A DNA stretch of 64,000 nucleotides, taken from NCBI GenBank assembly GCA_964036665.1, contig OZ038528.1, positions 20,199,245 to 20,263,244 on the forward strand, written 5' to 3'. Within the stretch, counting starts at the first letter, position 1; each line of letters starts with the position of its first letter. Of the stretch, positions 35,401 to 47,722 are shown in pieces. Both the position numbers and the translations under genes were made by a program. Source of the DNA: Gordius sp. MW1 (taxonomy: Eukaryota > Nematomorpha > Gordioida > Gordea > Gordiidae). The notes beneath the pieces were generated by a model. The model saw nothing but the letters and a program-made list of their open reading frames with translations. It had not been told where the DNA came from and ran no database searches.

Positions 35401-38400
35401 TTTTCCGAATACTTTGAATTTTGATAGAACAAAGATTTAATAACGATTTATGACGAAAACATTTATCTGCACAGAATACTTTTTACTGGTACTATTCGCA
35501 AATAAATAGTAATTAATTGAGAATAAGGGCAAAAAATGAAATAGCCGTTATTAAGTACCATATTAAAATGTGGGCTTGTTGCGGAAATTTTTGAAACTAA
35601 AATATTTTTTTTATTTAATATTTTAAATCAAGGATTTTGGGGATGAGTTTTATTACACGGGAAGCGGTGGGAGAGATTTATCCGGTAACAAAAGGACAGC
35701 TGCACAATCATGTGATCAAACCCTCACCAAATACAACAAGTTCGCCTATTAATTGATTTTTAATTTAATTTTGAAAAATATGAATCGCCATGAGTTTTTG
35801 AACATGATACCGAAAATTGAAAATCGCCATTTAATTAATAAAATTAAGAGTTCAACAATTTTGGCGTGTTAACCATAGCCAATATTACAATAGACTGGGG
35901 AACAGCTGATAATTAAGTTAGTGTTTGGGGCATATATTAACTTAGTAAACGATAATATGTGCACTTTTTTATTGCACTTGTGAGCATATTGAATAAACCC
36001 ACCAAAATAGCCAACTTAGATTTGCGAGATTCGGTTATTCGCCAGTTTATTATTGTAACCTTTAAATGAGTGTACCATTTTTCCGCCATTTTAAAATTTG
36101 CACAATTAAGGGAATGACATATAGATTATGGTAATTTAAGTTAATTGAAGTGTTTTTAGAACGTAATAAAATGAGTTAAAAATTAAAAACAGCATTTTTA
36201 CAAAATTCTCAAAAATAAAGATACTGTGATGATGTGATGTTAAAGCAATTTAGTGCCATCTGCTATTTATAAAATAATCATTTATGAACTAATGAGGAAG
36301 GTTAATTCACTTTTTCTGTTTTACTGCACAAACACATTGAAGATATTAATTCAAAATGGTGGATTTTATGGTACTTAATTACCATATAAACATATGGTAT
36401 GATCAGTCTACCTAATCATAATTCTATCATTAATAGATGGCTTTATAAAAATCAGCAACAATAATATTTGTAAAAAAACATTTTTCATGAAATTTACTAT
36501 AAATTTCTCGAGCTAGATCGTTGGCCAAAAATTGTGCTTGCGCCTTAGATGCTATTAAAGGCGGAGAAGCGAAAAATTGGGAATCTGGGCTGCCTATCAG
36601 AGTGGTTCGAAATTACAAAGGGGCTAAAGTTTCAAAATATGCGCCGGAAGAGGGAAATAGATACGATGGAATTTATAAAGTAATCACCCTAAAATTAAAA
36701 AATATATTCTTCATCAATGTTAATTTTTCATGTTTATAACATCTACTATTGCACAGTCACATTATTAAACAAGCTTACCTATAGTATTAGTGTTGTAAAA
36801 ACGACTGGGTTTCGTTTGGTCGGCCTTTGTTAAACGGGCCAAAGATTTTTTGGTCTATTTTTTTTTGTCGACCACTAGGCTTAGTCGAAATTTAAAAAAC
36901 AGACCAGTGTCGAGCGTTAGAACCAAAAGTCGACGAAGCAAAACCTAGCCGTTTTTACAACATTATATCGTATATGTGAAAATTTATTGATAGGAGCCAT
37001 AAAAAATAGTTTAATTAATTTGAAATTGAAACTTAAAAAGTTTAAATTGATTAATTTGTATAGATATGGTGAGAAAAGCATCCCTGTTTCGTGCAAGCAT
37101 TCAAATTAGTTAAAATATATTTGTAGCCATAAAATATATTGGAATTGATAAAAAATCCAATTATATCTTGGCTTAATAGTAATTTTTTATTTAAGGTGGT
37201 TAAATATTGGCCTGATGTGGGCAAGTCTGGTTTCAAGGTTTGGCGTTATTTTTTGCGTCGCGATGACCCCATACCTCCACCTTGGAGCGTGGAAGGGCAA
37301 TCAAGGATTGAACAGCTTAGTTTAGTGATGCAGGTATTATTAAGTGATTTTAAATATTTTTTAAATCCCCCCAAGTGTAAACTATTTTAAATTTAATATA
37401 AAATATATTAATTCGCATTTATAAATCTAGGGAAACTTGAGAAACTTGTTCGGAAAATACATTATGGGCCACGACCAAAACCTTTTATTGTTATTATTAT
37501 CACACCTTTTGGATTGAATTTTTGATACATTACATTAACCGGTTTAAATTTAGAACAAAGTTTTTAAAAAATCGCTCCTGATGGTATTTTAAGATTTTGG
37601 GGGTAAAAATTTTATTTTTGGCGGGGGAGGGGGATAATTCTACACCTATCTCCCCTCGGAAGACATCCTGGGGCGGACAATAATAAATTAATGGGACTGA
37701 AACAGGAAAAATTGTCAATTTTTATATTAATTTGGGCTTTCGATACATAATTAAATTAAATATTACAATAATTGCTATGCAATTTATGGGCGCATTTTAT
37801 AGGAAAAATGTCCGTGTTGCCGTGTCCAACTCGTTGGTTTATTGTTTAAATTACAATTGTATTACTATAACCTAAAAGTCAATTTGATAAATGGATTAAG
37901 TTACTCGAGTACAAATTTGGTAGATATTTAATTAATAAAATTAATATCCGCTGTTTGAATTTAATTTTTCTGAGCCCCCGGCCCGAGGCCAAAATCTTTT
38001 TTTTACTATTTTTAAAACAATTATTATTAAAAGTCTACAAATAAAAATGCTATTAGTACCCTGATGGATTTTCACAAAACGCCGAGGTGCCTTCGCCTCT
38101 ATGCGATAGCAAAACACGTAGTGGAGGAGTAAAGAGGCGAAATGGAGAGTGTTTGAATAAAGAAAATGTCGATCCTAGCAACGAAAAGAATGAGCTGAAA
38201 GTGGTTATAGGGAGGAGAGGCAGGAAGAAAAGACAAGATCAAATTGAAAAAACGGTGGAAAATGAAGAAAATGAAATGGACGGGTGTGGGGATGACCATG
38301 GTAAAATCAATTTTATACCATAGACTAGTGTTGTAAAAACGGCTGGGTTTTGTTTGGTTTAACATAAACAGACAAAGGTTTGACCAAAAAACCTTGAGTC

Positions 38401-40168
38401 TATTTAAGCGACTAAATAAAACAGAACAAAAAACCTATAGACTGTATATGTTATGTCGATTAAAACCACGGAACCCACCCGTTTTTACAACACTACCATG
38501 GACTCTTATGCTTTTCCATAATTAATCTAACCAGGCAGGGAATGTGTTAGATGCAAAGATTATTAACCTTAAAGTAAATTTATTTTGGGAAAAATATGTT
38601 TTTAGATTTAGGATATAAACATAATTAATAGGCTAATGAACAGTTTTGGTAATTATTAAGTGAGAATGTATGGGCGTAGCCATGAGGAGACAGGTAGGGG
38701 CGGCTGCCCCCTCTAAATCCAAAAATTCTTTAAAATCTATGCTAAAATTTCAAAAAATAATAATTTTGCCCCTCCCTAAATCATTATTGCCCCCCCCACC
38801 TCTAATTCCAGTGCAGGCTACACCCATGTAAGGGTGTAGTGCTCCATGTTTATGACATATACATTTAATCCCTAAACATTTTGTTATATAATTAAATGCT
38901 ATACTTAGTTATGAATAGATAATTCTTTAAGGTTCTCATTATTCCTTATTCCATAACATTTTTAATTTTGTAACTGCAAGAGTGGGCATATTTATTAAGT
39001 AACTTAAACCATCATTTTGGGTGAGTTCTTTTGCAGTATAGGCACTGGCTTGTGTAGTTAAAACTTGCAAAAGTAAAAACGCCTAAGTTTAGCATTTGGT
39101 TTTGCATTAAACATGGCTGCTTACTCCCTTACTTAATAATTATCAGCTGGTCGCCAGTCTATTAAATTTTTAGTCTATGTTTGTATCATAAAATGTGAAA
39201 ATACATTTTTGCTAGTTTAATAAATTTTTAATGGTAATTAATATTTGATTCAGGCAGATTTCTTAAGTACTAACTCTTTATAACAAATCGAATTTTTATT
39301 ATAATAACAATAGACCCTGATAAAGACGATGAGGCTCCCAAGAAAAAATTCGTTCCGTTCGTGAAGCCCAGGTTTAAATTGCCTCCCTTGGTTCAAAATG
39401 TCATAAATAAAGATGTTTTGAACGTTAAACTTTGGCAAGAATCTATGGCAAATCTTGAAGATGGAATTCAAGTATATATTTGATTAAATTTAATTTTAAT
39501 TTTTTTCAAATAAAATGTTTATTATGACTAAAATGTTATTGAATTGCAATAATTTTATACAAATAAAATAGGTGATCCTCCTTGTCTTTTAATATAGGGT
39601 AAAAAAGAGGGTCATTATTTCCGTAATTTATCCTTTGTTAGTTATAAAATACAAATTTTGTGAAGGTAAATGATTCTAATATGGTCTAGATATTTAATTG
39701 ATGTTATTAGAATATTTTAATCGAAAATTCGCTTAATATTTAAATAATTTTTTTGATATATATTTATTAGGCTTTTCTGGATAAAGTAAGCGAAAATTTC
39801 TTGTGTACCTGCTGCCGGGAACTAGTGTACAATCCGATAACTACCACTTGTAACCACAATTTTTGCAAAGTACCCCATACTATTTATATCCATTATTTTT
39901 ATAAATATTTAATCCTCTTGCTTTATATAATTGGATTCTTATATATCTTTCCATATGGCGTTCAAATTTATAATTTTTATAATTTGCATGAATTAAAATA
40001 AAAATTATTTTTGCATAGGTTTGCTTGCAAAGGTCATTCAAAGCGGAGCATTATTCATGTCCAACTTGCAGGGTCGCATTAAATAAAGAATGTTTGAACG
40101 AAAATTTTAACGGATCATTAGATCAAGCTCTTTCCTTACTTTTCCCTGGCTATCATAAGGGAAGATGA
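29468..40168 (+). CDS. UHRF1: UHRF1 orthologue, 17 exons, 851 residues
   Basis: Nuclear E3 ubiquitin ligase that binds hemimethylated CpG and histone H3 and recruits DNMT1 for maintenance methylation. Exons: 29468-29620, 29658-29762, 29802-29852, 29891-30054, 30111-30317, 30374-30564, 31633-31822, 32637-32859, 34120-34227, 34736-34840, 35633-35739, 36517-36679, 37196-37333, 38057-38300, 39314-39471, 39771-39869, 40019-40168. All introns are GT-AG, phases agree, and the total is 2556 nt. Domains: ubiquitin-like 1-75 ([19 protein letters not shown]); tandem Tudor about 100-270 (GAWFEA; cage F119, Y156, Y159); PHD about 300-360 (CGGKDD, LMCDECD, CLDPP); SRA 429-635 ([23 protein letters not shown]); RING about 781-825 (CTCC, CNHNFC, SCPTC); C-terminus LFPGY. 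Human UHRF1 is 793 residues; the extra length is in linkers. The start is the first Met, matching the family N-terminus. No break was seen. UHRF2 is the alternative name; a single invertebrate copy is normally called UHRF1. Confidence 0.95.
31935..32139. mobile_element. TAGTGTTGTAAAAACGGC MITE in UHRF1 intron 7
   Basis: The ends TAGTGTTGTAAAAACGGC and GCCGTTTTTACAACACTA are perfect inverted repeats, continuing into GGGTTTTGTTTGGT and its complement. AGGATAC occurs on both sides (ending 31930, with four extra bases, and at 32141-32147), consistent with an 8-bp duplication. 205 bp, no coding content. Confidence 0.85.
33160..33420 (+). other. Unidentified coding-like remnant in UHRF1 intron 8
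   Basis: One frame reads [20 protein letters not shown] then FYGIENRF before stops. The composition differs from the surrounding intron and suggests an old transposase, but I could not assign a family. Confidence 0.25.
36788..36965. mobile_element. TAGTGTTGTAAAAACGGC MITE in UHRF1 intron 12
   Basis: The left end TAGTGTTGTAAAAACGAC and right end GCCGTTTTTACAACATTA are diverged by a base each. Flanks TATAGTAT (36780-36787) and TATCGTAT (36966-36973) match at 7 of 8 positions. 178 bp. Confidence 0.85.
37767..37860 (+). repeat. ATTGCTATGCAATTTATGGG repeat head in UHRF1 intron 13
   Basis: AATTGCTATGCAATTTATGG is followed by GTCCGTGTTGCCGTGTCCAA, matching the head of the repeat at 25670 but ending early. 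Confidence 0.55.
38326..38495. mobile_element. TAGTGTTGTAAAAACGGC MITE in UHRF1 intron 14
   Basis: The left end TAGTGTTGTAAAAACGGC and right end CCGTTTTTACAACACTA have flanks CCATAGAC (38318-38325) and CCATGGAC (38496-38503), 7 of 8 matching. The element starts only 25 bp after the exon 14 donor at 38301. Confidence 0.85.
38669..38828. mobile_element. CATGGGCG-family MITE in UHRF1 intron 14
   Basis: It begins TATGGGCGTAGCC and ends GGCTACACCCATG. The interior carries the family core (GGCGGCTGCCCCCTCTAAAT, TTTGCCCCTCCCTAAATCAT). No clear target duplication. Confidence 0.75.
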
Positions 40169-40524
40169 TTGTTGCACCTAAAAAATTTGTTACCAAATGA
40201 AAATATTCTATTTTTTGGATTTTTAAATTGAAATTTTAAAATAATTTTCGAGATTGTCTCAAATATTTTTACATCTTTCTTAAACATTTTTGAAATTCAT
40301 CTAAAATGAATAGAATTGTTGAAATGTGGCTAATATGCGGGTCCACAATGGTACTCTCCCCTCAATCTCAAGAAATATTATCGCAAAACTACAATTAATT
40401 TCAAAAATACATTTTCTAAATTCGCATATCAAAAGTTGTGTTAAATTTGCATTCCATCAAAAATATTTTCAATATAGATTCATTTGCAACATCACATACA
40501 TTGTTTATTCCTAGTTACTTTTTT

Positions 40525-40554
40525 AATAAATGTTTAAAGTCAGTACAAAATAAA
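40525..40554 (+). terminator. Candidate poly(A) signals of UHRF1
   Basis: AATAAA occurs at 40525-40530 and 40549-40554, about 360-385 bp after the UHRF1 stop. Which is used cannot be told from sequence. Confidence 0.4.
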
Positions 40555-41078
40555 CTAGTATAATATTTTGTCATATATATCTTTAAACCTCTTAAGTGGA
40601 GCTAAGAACTTTGGTAAAGCTTGTTTTTCATTACATTATTTAGACTAAGATGTCTAAACATTTTCGAATTCTAACCTCATATTTCCCGTGATATTAAGAG
40701 AATTAATTTAAAAATGATCTTACCGTTAGTAAGCGAAAAACTTAAATTGTAAATAATTTGGCAAAATTATTAATTCTAAGGAATTAACAAAAATAAATGG
40801 AAAAGAATGTTAATTGTTATTAATTTGTTTTATTAGGTCTTATAATTCAATACTTTTATAAGGAAAAATACATTTTGAAAAGATTAATTTAAAATATTTA
40901 CTCTACCTGAAGGAAATACTGGTATTACCAGACAACGCTAAATAAATTTTATTAAACGATAATCATATTCATATTACAAATGTCAATAAACTATTTGTAA
41001 CTGAAATTTGTTTTTTTTACAAAATACAAGGTGAAGAATAATGGTATATGAATAAATACTCGATATATAGTACAAATT

Positions 41079-43859
41079 TTATTCGATCGTCTGCGTTTCG
41101 TTTAGATCCCAAAGGCAAACAAACTTACCGGCTGCGCTTAAAAGATTCAATTTTGCGGGATGAGGGGATACAGATGGCACAACCCTAAATTCTGTATGCT
41201 TCAATTTCATCTTGATTTTGGCCTTTATATGTAAAAAGTCCAAAATTAATTTTATAAAGAGAAATTTTAACAACACTCAATATTTATTTAAAAATTTCAA
41301 TAAAAACACATTAAGAAAATATCAATAAAGATTTAGAATGAGCCTTAACAAATATAAATTTTCCAAAATTAACCACAAAGCTTATAATCAGTTAATAACA
41401 GTTTTCAATCAAATGTCTATGTTAAAGTGTTAAATTGAAAAATGATACTTTAATAGTTACTTTACCTTATTATCCTAGGACAATACCACAAAATTATTAA
41501 CATCAAAACATTAAAAAAAAGCTCGTGGCGTCCCAAACACAACTCATAAAAAACCAAGTTTCCATTTAAAGTGCTTATTAAAATTCAAAAATTTACACAA
41601 AATTAAAACCCAACACTTAATATAACTGCAATGTAGATAGTAATGAAAAAAACAAAAATTTCAAAACCCCACTGCACATTTATGAATTAAGGAATTGAAT
41701 TCACCTCTAACAAGTCCCAAACATAAACACACCCATCCTCGCTCCCAGAAATGACTAAATTATCGTCGTAACTAAAGCAACTATCGAGCTGGAACGAATT
41801 ATTGAGATGGCCCTTATATTCTGCTAGTAAGCGACCGTCTTGACCGTCTAGGAGGTACAGTGTGCTATTCAGAGTTTGAGCTAGGATACATTTGTAGTTA
41901 TCTCCTTTAGCGTCCGCCTTATTAGTTACGTCGATGGAAGTGACTTCTTTGCCCAAATAATCCGTTTCGCCTTTACCGGTCCTTAAATCGTACCTCCGAA
42001 CTCTGCCGTCGGCGGACGAGGTGAAAATTTCGTATTTCGAAAGGCATATACCCGTTATACTGTCTTTGGCCTCGCTCAAAACCTAAATTTTAGCAATATT
42101 TTTAGGGAAAGGCAAAAAAGTTGGAGCAGGACATGACAGAGGTCAGATTTTTATGCCCGAACCCGGCCCGTTTCGATTTAATTTGACCTCCCGGCCATGC
42201 CCAAATTTTTACTGCCCGGCCCGAAATTATGATTTAAAGGCAATAATTTTATTACGTTTTTCAAAAAAAAAATTAATTAATCTTGGATTTGTTTTGGATA
42301 AGAAGAGTATATTATACAGTCAAAAAGATCAAGTAATATTAAAGAACAAAATAAAACACAAAAATCAAATAATGCACTATGAAAAATTTTATTAAGTCCG
42401 AATTTTATTATGGTGCCCGCCCGAGTCCGCAATCTAAATTTCCAGGTCTTTCTGATCTATGACAAATAGACTATACAAGCATTTTTCCTAGCAAGGGTGT
42501 CTTACATAAATAACAGCACTTATTCAAGCAGATAATGTGTTGGTATTGCTATCTTTAACAAAATATTAATTATCACATTCATATTTGGAATGTATATTGG
42601 TCAATAATCAGTGATAATATACTCTCATTTTATCCATTTTCTCTATTTCATAAGCACCAAACCAAATTAACTAAGCAGAAATCTCTTTAAATTTGATTTG
42701 TGATAAGGTAATTCGCTATCTATCCATCAGATTATTTATGAAATTTGCTTTTTGATGTCAAAATATAAAGAAAGTCAAATACTATAAATAAAAATTTTCT
42801 TAACTATCTTAGATATGTTCAAAAAAGATCCCAAACTGCCAACACTTTTTAAAAGGAGCAATTTATTAATCTCTGAAAAGGACATGTTTATTTTTAGGTG
42901 GAGGCAAAACTAGGAAGGGGTTTAACATTTTGTTTTAAGATTTCATTAAATTTAACAAATTTATGATTCAAATTTAAAAAAAGGCCTTTTTCTTATCCCT
43001 AAATCATAACTAAACTTTAAGCCCTATGAACCCCTTTAACTTCTGGCTAGACCCATTAAGGCAAACTTGCTTATTCTTACTTTTTATGTATCCCCCCTCC
43101 CTATAATGTTACTCTTTAAAAACAATTTAAATGAGTTTTAAATGCTTGTTATTAATGTTATAAATGACCATATTTATTGTTACAAAAATTAATTAATATT
43201 TAAAAAAATGAAACCATTGTTTATTTTTAAAATCCTTTATTACCAAGTTTTTTTTATGTAAACATTAAACTTTAATAGGAATTATCATTACTCATGAGTA
43301 AAATCGTAGACTCACATAATTAAAATATATTAACTTCAAGATTTAATCAGTAGGATTAAGTTATAATGAAAAATATAGTATGTACTTGAATTTCATTATT
43401 ACTATAACTTCTAAGGTCCCATACACGTACAGTACTGTCTATTGAGCCAGAGAAAAGAATGGAGGAGTCATCATTAAAGCTAAGGCAATTAATCCTGCCT
43501 TTAAAATTATTAATTTATGATAAGGAAAGATTACCTGCATGTCCTTTAAATTTCCTCAGCATTTTTCCTGATGCAATATCTACACATCTAACGTTTTTAT
43601 CCATCCCACAAGATGCAAATTTGCTATTATCATGAGAGGATCTAACATCAAGCGATTCATAACCTTGCCCTTCATAGACTTTAATTTTTAAATTTTTGTA
43701 GGGATTCCATAGAACTATGGTTTTATCACTTCCACAGGTTAAACAATAATTTCCATCCGCTAAAATTTAATTAAAAACATATTAAAGCAAAATACCATTA
43801 AATCTAACAGCCCTAATAGTTCCTTGACCACATTCAAGCGTGGCCACTAAATTTGACAT
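41079..43859 (-). CDS. WDR83: WDR83 (MORG1) orthologue, 5 exons, 307 residues
   Basis: WD40-repeat scaffold protein known in animals as a MAPK organizer and a spliceosome-associated factor. Reverse-strand exons: 43859-43796, 43759-43535, 43498-43386, 42082-41705, 41222-41079. All introns are GT-AG in consistent phases and exons total 924 nt; human WDR83 is 315 residues. Diagnostic stretches are ECGQGTIRAVRFN, GNYCLTCGSDKTIVLWNP, FKGHAGRINCLSFN, SGSIDSTVRVWDLR, SSADGRVRRYDLRTG, LLAEYKGHLNN and SGSEDGCVYVWDLLE. They follow the human order through a seven-bladed propeller. The start is the Met before SNLVATLECGQG; the N-terminal extension of vertebrate proteins is absent. The gene converges on UHRF1, whose stop is 910 bp away. 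An AATAAA overlaps the stop (41078-41083) and another lies at 40948-40953. No disabling mutation was seen. Confidence 0.95.
42125..42225. repeat. Degenerate CCCGGCCCG repeat in WDR83 intron 3
   Basis: GCCCGAACCCGGCCCG, CTCCCGGCCATGCCC and CTGCCCGGCCCGAAAT lie within 70 bp, with a second trace at 42415-42435 (GCCCGCCCGAGTCC). It resembles the end repeats at 25196 and 61330. Confidence 0.5.
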
Positions 43860-43869
43860 TTTTTAAAAT

Positions 43870-46370
43870 AAAAATCAGCTGTAGATTTCAGTAGGTGAAT
43901 TCGTAACACAACGATGGGCTATTCCATTGCATATGAATAAGGTGTTCTCGGCATATTGATAAATATATGTCCACAATAATAATATAGCGGAATTCAGATT
44001 TTGGCTTAAATCTTATAAGACTTAAGGTTTAAGCTTGGCTTTAAATAAGAGTGCGCAAGAGAAAAGGGGTTTGGCCCGAAAAGGTTGAAAAGAGGCTAAC
44101 TTATAAATATTACAAAGTTAGCGATAGTAAGAATACTCCCTCAAGATAGTATAATTTAATATTATTATTATTATTGATTTGCTAATTTTTTTATATGACT
44201 AAAGCTTTTCATATAGTGCTATTAAAAAATTTTATATTATTAATTTTAAACTTTTTGTTAACTAGCTTTTAAAATGATATGCCTAATTGAATCAATTTAT
44301 TATAGCTCATTCCACATATTTTTTGTCTCTGATTCCTCTAAAAAATTTTCTAATTAAATATAAGATTAAGCATATTACACTTTGTAGGATATTTTCAGTC
44401 TAAAAATGATGAATTAAAAGGTCTCACTATTTTGTCATTGATTTGAGGGGGGGGGGGATAGAACATGAAACTAAAAAATAGCTAATATACTTTAATGTGG
44501 TTTATGGTTTAATAAAAATGAATATAGAAATCGGGAAAATAGTCTGAGACCGAATCCCACAAGTGTCTTCATTAGGATTCAAAATAAAAAGGGTCCTGAT
44601 TTTTACAAATATTTCGAATAGTTGAGGACACTTTTTAAATCTATTTTATAAAAAGTCAAATTTACACAATCCTATGATAATCCTCCCGAAACCTTTTTAA
44701 AGGCAGGGTGTTATATTAGCAAATTCAAAACCCCGAAATCGCCTTCTCAAGTGCCCCTTGTCAGATAAAAATTAATTTTAATTCTTTTCCGTATTCTAAT
44801 TGTACGTCTACCATGCTTATCTATATAGCAATTAACGTCATGAATCGCAATCTTACGGTGTTCTACATGAAGTAAAAGGCATCGACTGATTTTCTACCTT
44901 AGCTTAGTCTAATATTGTCCAACACCATATTGGGAGTTAAGTTATACCTAAAGTTAGGTATAGAGTTAGAGTCAAGACTTTTTATTAGCCCTGGGTAGGA
45001 CGTTAATTGGCAATTAACAATATCGTGGCCAAAACTATGTGTGCGACTAATTCCTAATATTCTCATATTGTGAATCTATAGCTGAATTTCAATGATTTCT
45101 ACATACCTTTTGTTAATTGATGTTTCAAACTAGTGCTTAATCACATATCAAATGTATCTTAACCTCTAGTTAGAACCTCACAATCTAATAACGCAATCCC
45201 AGCTTAATGATATTTTTAAATTACCTATCGACTGTGTTATACGTTATTTTCATTTCAGACAGAAAGTTTGACAAAAAAATACTTGAGAAAATTTGGCAGC
45301 TATGAATATAAAATGCTTTGTAAAATACTTGGGTAAAAAATCTTTTTTATATTTTATATCACATATTTATTAAATCAGGTTATAATGTGTTATATTTTTA
45401 CTAAAAAATGAAGTCTCCCTTATTTCGAATCTTTAAACTATACATAAATCTCTTATAATTGATGTGTTTTCACAACGCTCTGACTAAGAAACACGCCTGC
45501 TGTCTTTCCTATAGTCAAATACAGTAAAAATAAACTTAAAAAAAATAGATTTCATAGAGATTATATAACAAATCTATCAATTATTATATATTCTGACCAA
45601 TGCCAAGGCTCATTAAACATTTTAATAACTCTAAACTTTAATTCCATATTAAAAGTGTTAATCCCTTGCGAATATGACTGCGCAAGTATTAGCTTAAGAT
45701 TATGTGGGAAATGTTGATCCAATTAAGCTGGGAGAAGGATTAAAATTAATACATTTTACTTTTGAGATAAGAAATTTGAAAAAAACTAAGCTCATGCCTT
45801 ATTATATATTATGAACGTGTGTGCCAAAAGCTTTATGGTTGCCATGTTAAAGTAAAAGGAACAATTTAATATACAAAACAAATTAAGAGATTGGAATGTT
45901 TTGGCATGAGTGCAAGTGTTATTGTCAATCGGCTACTGCTGTTAACTCAAATTCGTCTATCGCTAATTTAGTGTTTTCAGCAAGGCCCTTGCAACTAAAT
46001 ATTTTGATAACTATATTTAAGTTTGACTTTAAGTTCAAGGCTATAATTCAACAATGGAGTCCTCAAACTTTATTTTAACTTACTTGAATCTTGATTTTAT
46101 AAACCTAGCAGTATAGATCATTACTGGAGTTCTAAACAATGTAGATTAATAATCATAAAATTAGTGTTATGAAGTAGGAGGTAAATATTATTGACGCAAT
46201 TTAATTATTTTGTCATCGTTTGGGAATAGGCACGTTTGGTTACGGTCCTAGCTAAGAAGCGCATCGAACCCCTGAAATTGAATTTTTGATGATTGTCATT
46301 GTGACTTATGAAAAGCAATAATCAAAATTAAATTTTCTTCCTATCCTAAGGTTGACCGATGGTGTAGATT
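43870..46370. other. Intergenic, no gene supported
   Basis: AT-rich sequence upstream of WDR83. The WDR83 promoter should lie at the left end, but no motif is convincing. A 60-codon frame at 45896 is unrecognised. One G-run is at 44448-44458. Confidence 0.4.
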
Positions 46371-46372
46371 AT

Positions 46373-46547
46373 ATGCGTGGGAACCAAGGAGGGGGGGGGG
46401 GCGGGGGGGGCAAAGAGAGGCGGCTACCCCCCTGTAAATCCAAAAATTTGTTAAAATTCATAAAAATTATGGCTGAATTTCAAAAAAATATTATTTTGCC
46501 CCTCCCTAAATCATTATTGCCCCCTCTTATTGCTGACTGCGCCCATG
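46373..46547. mobile_element. CATGGGCG-family MITE
   Basis: The left end is decayed (ATGCGTGGGAACCAAGGAGG) and the right end reads GACTGCGCCCATG. The core has a long G-run, GGCGGCTACCCCCCTGTAAA and TTGCCCCTCCCTAAATC. A small open frame inside is not a gene. Confidence 0.75.
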
Positions 46548-46549
46548 TA

Positions 46550-47714
46550 TATATGTAGAAGCTTTAAGAAGATGTTGGAGCCATGAATGGGAAAGCATTA
46601 CATATAATAACAGAGTAAATTTATTAATAATAAATAAATTATATGTATACATTTTTGTTTGAGGTAATTTACCTTTCCAAAAATTTTGAGGGATGCCATA
46701 AATGTTTTTTATGAAATTTATATACTAACCTTACATTTTTTTTTAATTAACATGCTTTATTATCAAAAAGTATTAAAATTATATAATGGAATTAATAAAA
46801 ATACAAGAACGAAAATATTTATAAATAAAATGATTAAAAGACATTATCCGTTTCTTCGTCTTCTTTAAGAATGGGCATTGAGTCCATCAGGGAATAAAAA
46901 TTTGGATTTAGCGATCGCAATGGAGATTGATTGTCTCAGTAGAAAACTATTCGATATTTTTGGAGGCTAGCGTTTATTAAGTTCTTTAAAAAAATGTAAA
47001 GCGCTCCAATTCGAGTTTAAAACATCAGGGCCTCTACGTCTCATAGGTAGGGAAACCGTTTATGTTTTTAATATTTAAAATTAGATGCCTTGCTATAAAT
47101 TAAGGCAAAATTTTAATATCAAAATATTTTTCTCCGTTTTTAAAGCCTTCGTGCATCGTGCCCCATCAGATGCTCGTTATTACCAAAAAACCATCAATCT
47201 TAATTTGCAAAAAATCAATTTAAAATTTTTTACCCTTTAATCTAAAAATGGTAACATGAATGTGTAGTTTTGATGATTCTTCAAGAAATCTCAATTGCAA
47301 CCAAAGCTCCACGCGAAAAGCCAAAAGGAACTTTAAAAATCAGCGTACAATTGCTAACTTTCTTTCCTTGTTGATTTTTCGGCAAAATAAGTATTTTTTG
47401 ACTATTTTGTTTTATATTTATGTAAGAATATTGAATCCCGCACAACTTTTTTAAGTTTTCTTCTCTCATGTGTGTATTCGTTAAAATAAGATTTTACTTA
47501 CGATCGAAAATGGTGAAAATTTAAACGTCTAATTATGTATTTATGATAAATTTAAAAATAAATGAGCCTTTACAGCAAAACTATTAAATAGTTATAATGC
47601 AGATTACAAAATATTAATGAAGGGCTTTAAGTAGGACGTACAAAAACCTAGGTTTCGCTGGGAATTAAACTAAAAAATAAAAAATTCTTAACGTCAAACA
47701 CTAAGTCGTTTTTA
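46550..47714. other. Intergenic, no gene supported
   Basis: AT-rich sequence. The short frames on both strands at 46686-46868 and 47260-47469 have no recognisable family or codon structure. Confidence 0.4.
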
Positions 47715-47722
47715 GTTATGAG

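Noticed and set aside
41687..42079. Stand-alone 130-residue WD protein
   Set aside because: It is exon 4 of WDR83 read into the intron. The true protein continues from 41222.
45896..46078. 60-codon frame starting MFWHECKCYCQS
   Set aside because: The Cys-rich start is suggestive, but no splice signals or domain pattern support a gene.
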